Assembly: GCA_017428805.1 (NCBI GenBank)
Contig: JAFRQC010000072.1
Coordinates: forward strand, 1 to 22,956
From: Prevotella sp.
Lineage (GTDB): Bacteria > Bacteroidota > Bacteroidia > Bacteroidales > Bacteroidaceae
DNA length: 22,956 nt
Direction: 5' to 3'
This document shows, one piece after another, positions 13,764 to 22,956 of the stretch. A model generated the notes under the pieces. It saw only the letters and a program-made list of their open reading frames with translations. It made no database searches and was not told the DNA's origin. The translations under genes and the position numbers were made by a program. Numbering within the stretch: the stretch's first letter is position 1; every line of letters starts with the position of its first letter.

Positions 13764-14855
13764 TTATTTTTTAATACTAATTACGACTTTGGCGTGATCG
13801 GGATCGTTGGTGATCATAAGGATACGCGGACGCCCTTTGACCTGGGCGAGTTCCTCCTTAAAGGCAGTGACGTGGAGCGTCGTGGACTGGCCCGGCTCGA
13901 TGTCACGGCTGTCGAGGGTGACCTTCATACCACCCGTGTACATCTGCATCGACGAGATGGTGAGCGTTGTCTGGCCTTCGTTGGTCAGCTTCACATCGAT
14001 GGTCTTCTTCTGATGCTTTTGGAAGTCGGTGAAGTCGAGGTCGGTCTCAGAGATCCGCAGCTTCGGTGCCTGGGCACGGCTCACACCCTCGAACTGTTTC
14101 AGGTCGGGCAAGAGGGTGATGGTCATATCGACGGCATTGCTGGCACTGACCTTCTCACCCAGCTTCTGGGCAAGGAAGACCTTCGTCTTCGTCAGTCCGT
14201 AGTCACGCAGAAGGTCTGAGTGCAGGGTGACGGTGATGGTAGCAGCCTTGCCTGGCAACAGGGTCTCTGACGAGTAGGTGGCGTCGAGATACGAAGGCAG
14301 GTGCATCAGTCGGGGCTCCATCGTCTCCAAACTGTTGTTGAGGATGTGGATCTCCTGCACAGGAGTGTCGCCCTTGTTCACATCGTCGAACTCGAGGACG
14401 TCCTTGTCGAGCAGGAGGTTACCCATAGCCAGCGGATAGGTGCCCGTATAGTCGAGCAGTTCGGCGAGCACCACACCCTTCATCGTGAGATAGACGGGCT
14501 TGGGAGAGCCGTTGCTGGTGATGACGGCCATCTTCTGGAAATGGCCCAGCTGACGGGCGTCGTAGGTCATCGTGATGGTGAACTTGTCGTTGGCACCCAC
14601 CTCGCGAGGGTATTCCACGGTGGTACAGCCACAGTCGGGCTTGATGCTCTCGATGATGAGTTTGCGATGGCCTTTGTTCCGCAGCTGGAACGTGGCGGTG
14701 ATGGGTTGCTGATAGCCCGTACGGCCACACTCAATGGTGGCCTGGGTGACAATGAGTTTCTGAGCGTTTACATTTAAAGGTGAAAAGGTGAAAAGGTGAA
14801 AAAGTAAGATCCATTTCACCACACCAATTACCTTAATATTAAATACTATTTTCAT
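13764..14855 (-). CDS. DUF1573 domain-containing secreted protein
   Basis: This 363-residue exported protein carries the DUF1573 pattern: ATFQLRNKGHRKLIIESIKPDCGCTTV (about 54-80) followed by YDARQLGHF. The domain is immunoglobulin-like and has no firm function. A second similar segment (about 270-360, LRISETDLDFTDF and TNEGQTTLTISSM) suggests repeated Ig-like units. The signal peptide (VKWILLFHLFTFSPLNVNAQ) has its hydrophobic core encoded by three 8-base repeats at 14779-14802. It lies downstream of the macroglobulin gene on the same strand, 53 bases away, so a shared transcript is likely. A role with the macroglobulin at the cell envelope is inference from position. Confidence 0.88.
   Translation of the reverse strand: MKIVFNIKVIGVVKWILLFHLFTFSPLNVNAQKLIVTQATIECGRTGYQQPITATFQLRNKGHRKLIIESIKPDCGCTTVEYPREVGANDKFTITMTYDARQLGHFQKMAVITSNGSPKPVYLTMKGVVLAELLDYTGTYPLAMGNLLLDKDVLEFDDVNKGDTPVQEIHILNNSLETMEPRLMHLPSYLDATYSSETLLPGKAATITVTLHSDLLRDYGLTKTKVFLAQKLGEKVSASNAVDMTITLLPDLKQFEGVSRAQAPKLRISETDLDFTDFQKHQKKTIDVKLTNEGQTTLTISSMQMYTGGMKVTLDSRDIEPGQSTTLHVTAFKEELAQVKGRPRILMITNDPDHAKVVISIKK
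14779..14802. repeat. Octamer array GGTGAAAA x3 encoding a signal peptide core
   Basis: Three perfect 8-base units. On the coding strand they read TTTTCACC and encode FHLFTFSP, the hydrophobic part of the DUF1573 signal peptide. Three octamers make 24 bases, so the current copy number is frame-neutral. Confidence 0.92.
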
Positions 14856-14883
14856 AACCTATACGTTAATTCTTTTTTTTGAC

Positions 14884-14908
14884 CACGAATTACACGAATT
14901 TCACGAAT

Positions 14909-14910
<2 letters not shown>
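14884..14910. repeat. Nonamer array CACGAATTT x3 at the macroglobulin stop
   Basis: Three 9-base units (CACGAATTA, CACGAATTT, CACGAATTT) run up to and include the first bases of the macroglobulin stop codon (14909-14911). They fill half of the spacer to the DUF1573 gene. Confidence 0.9.
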
Positions 14911-20455
<5,545 letters not shown>

Positions 20456-20462
20456 TTCTGTA

Positions 20463-20497
20463 AACTATGAACTATGAACTCTGAACTCTAAACTATA
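20463..20497. repeat. Heptamer array AACTATG x5 forming the macroglobulin 5' leader
   Basis: Units AACTATG, AACTATG, AACTCTG, AACTCTA, AACTATA. The array lies between the -7 box (20507-20514) and the start codon (20453-20455), so most of the untranslated leader is repeat. Confidence 0.9.
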
Positions 20498-20506
20498 AAA
20501 ACAATG

Positions 20507-20514
20507 CAAAGGTA
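20507..20514 (-). promoter_or_regulatory. -7 box of the macroglobulin operon
   Basis: TACCTTTG on the minus strand matches TAnnTTTG. No TTTG sits at the -33 position on this strand. It is divergent from the plus-strand promoter at 20535-20566. Confidence 0.6.
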
Positions 20515-20534
20515 ACGAAATAATTTCAAAATCA

Positions 20535-20566
20535 TTTGGAATTTATGAATTATTATATTATCTTTG
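20535..20566 (+). promoter_or_regulatory. Promoter of the acyl-CoA synthetase gene
   Basis: TTTG at 20535-20538 and TATCTTTG at 20559-20566, separated by 20 bases, match the full Bacteroidetes consensus. The start codon follows at 20600, giving a leader of about 25-30 bases. Confidence 0.8.
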
Positions 20567-20599
20567 CATCGATATTACTTTTGGATATTACTTTGCGAT

Positions 20600-22657
20600 A
20601 TGATAAACGAACAGTTACTTCACCCAGGAAGCATCGTCGTCATCGGCGGCTCCAACAACACGCACAAGCCCGGAGGGGCCATCGTACGTAATCTTCTCAC
20701 CGGGGACTACCAGGGAGACCTGCGGATAGTCAATCCAAAGGAGGACACCATCCAGGGACTGAAGGCCTTCCACGATGTGAAGGAGATTCCGCCCACGGAT
20801 CTCGCCATCCTCGTGGTGGCGGCGAAGTATTGTCCTGACTATGTCGATTACCTTTGTGCAGAGAAGGGCGTCAGGGCGTTTGTCATCATCTCTGCCGGTT
20901 TTGGTGAGGAGACGAAGGCGGGTGCTGAACTCGAACAGCGCATCCTCGACACCTGTGAACAGTATGGGGCAGCACTCATCGGTCCCAATTGCATCGGACT
21001 GTTGAACCGCAACCATCACAGTGTCTTCACCCTGCCCATTCCGAACCTTGATCCGAAGGGTGCAGACTTCATCAGCGGCAGTGGTGCGACAGCTGTATTC
21101 ATTCTTGAGAGTGCTGTTGCTAAGGGGTTGAAATTCAACTCTGTATGGAGTATTGGTAATGGCAAGCAGATTGGTATTGAGGATGTGCTGCAGTATATGG
21201 ACGACCACTTCAATCCAGAGACCGATTCAATGGTAAAACTGCTCTATGTAGAGAACATCGCCAACCCAGATAAACTGCTCTATTATGCCAGTCGCCTAAT
21301 CCGCAAGGGGTGTCGCATCGCAGCCATCAAGGCAGGTTCGAGCGAGAGTGGCAGTCGTGCTGCTTCCAGTCATACGGGTGCGTTGGCATCCTCCGACGCT
21401 GCCGTCGAGGCCCTCTTCCGTAAGGCTGGCATCGTGCGCTGTTTCTCACGAGAAGAACTCACCACCGTCGGCTGTATCTTCACCCTTCCACCATTGAAAG
21501 GCAAGAATTTCGCTATCGTCACCCATGCTGGCGGCCCAGGCGTTATGCTTACGGATGCTTTGTCAAAAGGTGGTCTGAATGTTCCAAAAATCGAGGGTCC
21601 TGTGGCAGATGAACTGAAGACCAAGTTATTCCCTGGCTCATCTGTCGCCAATCCCATCGACTTCCTCGCCACTGGAACACCAGAACAACTCGGACAGGTC
21701 ATCGACTACTGCGAGCACAAGTTCGACCAGATTGATGCCATTGCCGTCATTTATGGCACCCCTGGCCTCACCCAACTCTATGAGGCCTACGACGTGCTCG
21801 ATCAGAAGATCCGCGAATGCAAAAAACCAATCTTCCCCATCCTGCCCAGCCTCCATACGGCAGGCCCAGAAGTGGAGGAATTCCTCAAAAAGGGTCATGT
21901 CAACTTCAGCGACGAGGTGACGCTTGCCACAGCCCTGAGCCAGATCATGAAGACTCCACAGGCCTCACCCTTTGAGGTGGAACTCTATGGTGTCGACATC
22001 ACGCGTCTGCACCAGATTATCAGTGGCATTCACCAGGAGGGCTATATCTCCCCCGACTTAGTCCGCCAGATCCTCTCCTGCGCTGGCATCCCGTTGGTGC
22101 CAGAACTCGTTTCCGCCTCAAAAGACGAACTCATCGCCTTCGCAGAGAAGACGGGCTATCCTGTTGTGGCAAAGGTCGTCGGTCCCGTCCATAAGAGTGA
22201 TGTAGGTGGTGTGACGCTGAACATCCGCACAGCAGAACATCTCGCCCTCGAGTTCGACCGTATGATGCAGATTCCAGATGCCACAGGCGTGATGGTGCAG
22301 AAGATGTTGAAGGGTACGGAACTGTTTATTGGTGCGAAATACGAAGAACGCTTCGGCCACGTCGTGCTCTGTGGACTGGGTGGTATCTTCGTCGAGGTGT
22401 TGAAAGATGTGTCATCTGGTCTCGCTCCCCTCTCCTATGCCGAGGCCTATTCGATGATCCACTCCCTGCGAGGCTATAAGATCATCAAGGGCACCCGTGG
22501 ACAGAAAGGCCTCAACGAACAGAAGTATGCTGAGATCATCGTCCGTCTCTCCACCCTCCTCCGCTTCGCCACAGAGATCAAGGAAATCGACATCAATCCC
22601 CTCCTCGCCGATGACCAAAACGTCATCGCCGTCGATGCTCGCATCCGCATCGGATAA
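20600..22657 (+). CDS. ADP-forming acyl-CoA (acetyl-CoA) synthetase, fused alpha and beta
   Basis: The 685-residue protein combines both subunits of the NDP-forming acyl-CoA synthetase family, which makes ATP and a free acid (often acetate) from the acyl-CoA, ADP and phosphate. Order of parts: CoA-binding domain (5-100, GSIVVIGGSNN and VNPKEDTIQGLKAF), a succinyl-CoA-ligase-like domain (about 140-290) with the phosphohistidine segment SSHTGALASSD (His258), a linker domain, then an ATP-grasp domain (about 470-685) with GYPVVAKVVGPVHKSDVGGV and EIDINPLLA. It acts in the cytoplasm. I start at ATG 20600; the open frame extends to a TTG at 20564, but that TTG is part of the -7 box. The substrate acid cannot be told. 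It has its own promoter and no operon partner in view. Confidence 0.9.
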   Translation: MINEQLLHPGSIVVIGGSNNTHKPGGAIVRNLLTGDYQGDLRIVNPKEDTIQGLKAFHDVKEIPPTDLAILVVAAKYCPDYVDYLCAEKGVRAFVIISAGFGEETKAGAELEQRILDTCEQYGAALIGPNCIGLLNRNHHSVFTLPIPNLDPKGADFISGSGATAVFILESAVAKGLKFNSVWSIGNGKQIGIEDVLQYMDDHFNPETDSMVKLLYVENIANPDKLLYYASRLIRKGCRIAAIKAGSSESGSRAASSHTGALASSDAAVEALFRKAGIVRCFSREELTTVGCIFTLPPLKGKNFAIVTHAGGPGVMLTDALSKGGLNVPKIEGPVADELKTKLFPGSSVANPIDFLATGTPEQLGQVIDYCEHKFDQIDAIAVIYGTPGLTQLYEAYDVLDQKIRECKKPIFPILPSLHTAGPEVEEFLKKGHVNFSDEVTLATALSQIMKTPQASPFEVELYGVDITRLHQIISGIHQEGYISPDLVRQILSCAGIPLVPELVSASKDELIAFAEKTGYPVVAKVVGPVHKSDVGGVTLNIRTAEHLALEFDRMMQIPDATGVMVQKMLKGTELFIGAKYEERFGHVVLCGLGGIFVEVLKDVSSGLAPLSYAEAYSMIHSLRGYKIIKGTRGQKGLNEQKYAEIIVRLSTLLRFATEIKEIDINPLLADDQNVIAVDARIRIG

Positions 22658-22705
22658 CTTTTAAACAAGGGTATAAAGGACTTATCAGAAACCTAAAAAA
22701 AGTAC

Positions 22706-22742
22706 AATTATACAAAAAAGCGTTACGCAAATTTGTATAATT
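22706..22742. promoter_or_regulatory. 37-bp dyad overlapping the -33 box of the next promoter
   Basis: Perfect 11-base arms AATTATACAAA (22706-22716) and TTTGTATAATT (22732-22742) are centred on a smaller GCG-TTA-CGC at 22720-22728. The right arm contains the -33 TTTG. This position suits an operator. A recombinase site is an alternative. Confidence 0.6.
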
Positions 22743-22763
22743 AAAGAAATCTTATTATCTTTG
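22732..22763 (+). promoter_or_regulatory. Full-consensus promoter without an intact downstream gene
   Basis: TTTG (22732-22735), 20 bases, TATCTTTG (22756-22763). Downstream, AAGAAGTAAG precedes an ATG at 22790, but that frame stops after seven codons. Plus-strand bases 22764-22956 hold no convincing gene. Confidence 0.75.
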
Positions 22764-22865
22764 TACCCGAATTGATAAAAAGAAGTAAGATGACTCCACG
22801 AAAGCATTCATGATATATTTATCGAAAAGAGCGTCTGCCTCGTCAGTCCACTTTACCTGAGCCAT
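22755..22865 (-). pseudogene. Truncated RelE/ParE-like toxin fragment
   Basis: The minus-strand ORF starts at ATG 22865, overlapping the end of the preceding antitoxin-like frame, and begins MAQVKWTDEADALFDKYIMN. This resembles the N-terminus of ParE/RelE toxins (a strand, VKW, then a helix with DALFDKYI). It continues AFVESSYFFLSI and stops after 36 residues, against roughly 90-110 in full toxins. The last dozen codons run into the plus-strand promoter region and look unrelated, so a junction probably lies near 22793. I infer a broken toxin gene; sequence similarity is judged from memory. Confidence 0.55.
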
Positions 22866-22956
22866 GGATACTTCTTATAGAGGTTCTCGCGCGACTGGCT
22901 TTCAGATATCCATCCGCTCCAATCACCACTCTTTGCTCTCTTGATGGCTGCTTCGG
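22853..22956 (-). CDS. Antitoxin-like protein, 3' end only (partial)
   Basis: The last 33 codons of a minus-strand gene enter from the right edge. The visible part includes EAAIKRAKSGDWSGW and ENLYKKYPWLR, then TAA. Its end overlaps the ATG of the toxin-like frame by 13 bases. The gene order (antitoxin then toxin, overlapping), the small size implied and the basic/aromatic C-terminus suit a type II toxin-antitoxin pair. The rest lies outside the window, so the family cannot be fixed. Confidence 0.5.
   Translation of the reverse strand, partial: EAAIKRAKSGDWSGWISESQSRENLYKKYPWLR

Noticed and set aside
20564..20599. Earlier TTG start for the acyl-CoA synthetase (adds 12 residues)
   Set aside because: The TTG is part of the TATCTTTG promoter box and the added residues are not family-like.
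22790..22813. Seven-codon plus-strand frame MTPRKHS after the last promoter
   Set aside because: Too short to support as a gene; it crosses the suspected junction and is reported only as context for the promoter.

Overview
The window looks like a chromosomal segment of a Bacteroidales bacterium, most likely Prevotella-like. Evidence: promoters of the Bacteroidetes type (TAnnTTTG, in two cases with TTTG 20 bases upstream), few purine-rich ribosome binding sites, a TonB with the Bacteroidetes C-terminal domain, the type IX secretion protein PorQ, a histone-like HU-related protein, and an alpha-2-macroglobulin of about 1850 residues. Most of it is ordinary core genome.

Layout. (1) 1-363 (+): the 3' end of an HU-related DNA-binding gene, meeting a convergent gene pair at two adjacent hairpins. 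(2) 431-3363 (-): a TMEM43-family membrane protein followed by a lipoprotein, overlapping by one base at TGATG. (3) 3471-5820 (-): tRNA-Ser(GGA), then exbB, a small membrane protein, and two exbD genes with overlapping ends. (4) 5884-8417 (-): tonB, polyprenyl diphosphate synthase and a TatD-family nuclease. (5) 8593-11657 (+): porQ, cmk and a FadL-type outer membrane protein. (6) 11695-20455 (-): a giant alpha-2-macroglobulin, a DUF1573 protein, the MeaB GTPase and ispH. (7) 20600-22657 (+): an ADP-forming acyl-CoA synthetase, divergent from the macroglobulin. (8) 22658-22956: a strong promoter overlapped by a dyad, then a truncated RelE/ParE-like toxin and the end of its antitoxin on the minus strand. 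Functionally the window brings together envelope energisation (ExbB/ExbD/TonB), isoprenoid metabolism (IspH and polyprenyl synthase), and outer-membrane and periplasmic surface proteins.

The unusual feature is a dispersed family of short tandem arrays. I count 21 arrays of 7-, 8- or 9-base words, written with several different words (CCTGACT, ACTTTGA, CTGTAAA, CATTGAA, TCTCACC, TTCACCTT and others). They occupy most spacers and 5' leaders, and nine lie inside coding sequences: five in the macroglobulin, one each in exbD, tatD and porQ, and one in the DUF1573 signal peptide. All nine are read in their stop-free orientation. In porQ the array joins two reading frames. A clear Sec signal peptide begins at an ATG (8597) in one frame, while the mature protein is in another, and one more heptamer would join them. 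This makes porQ a candidate phase-variable gene and the arrays a candidate contingency system. All of this was read by eye; no alignments or searches were run.
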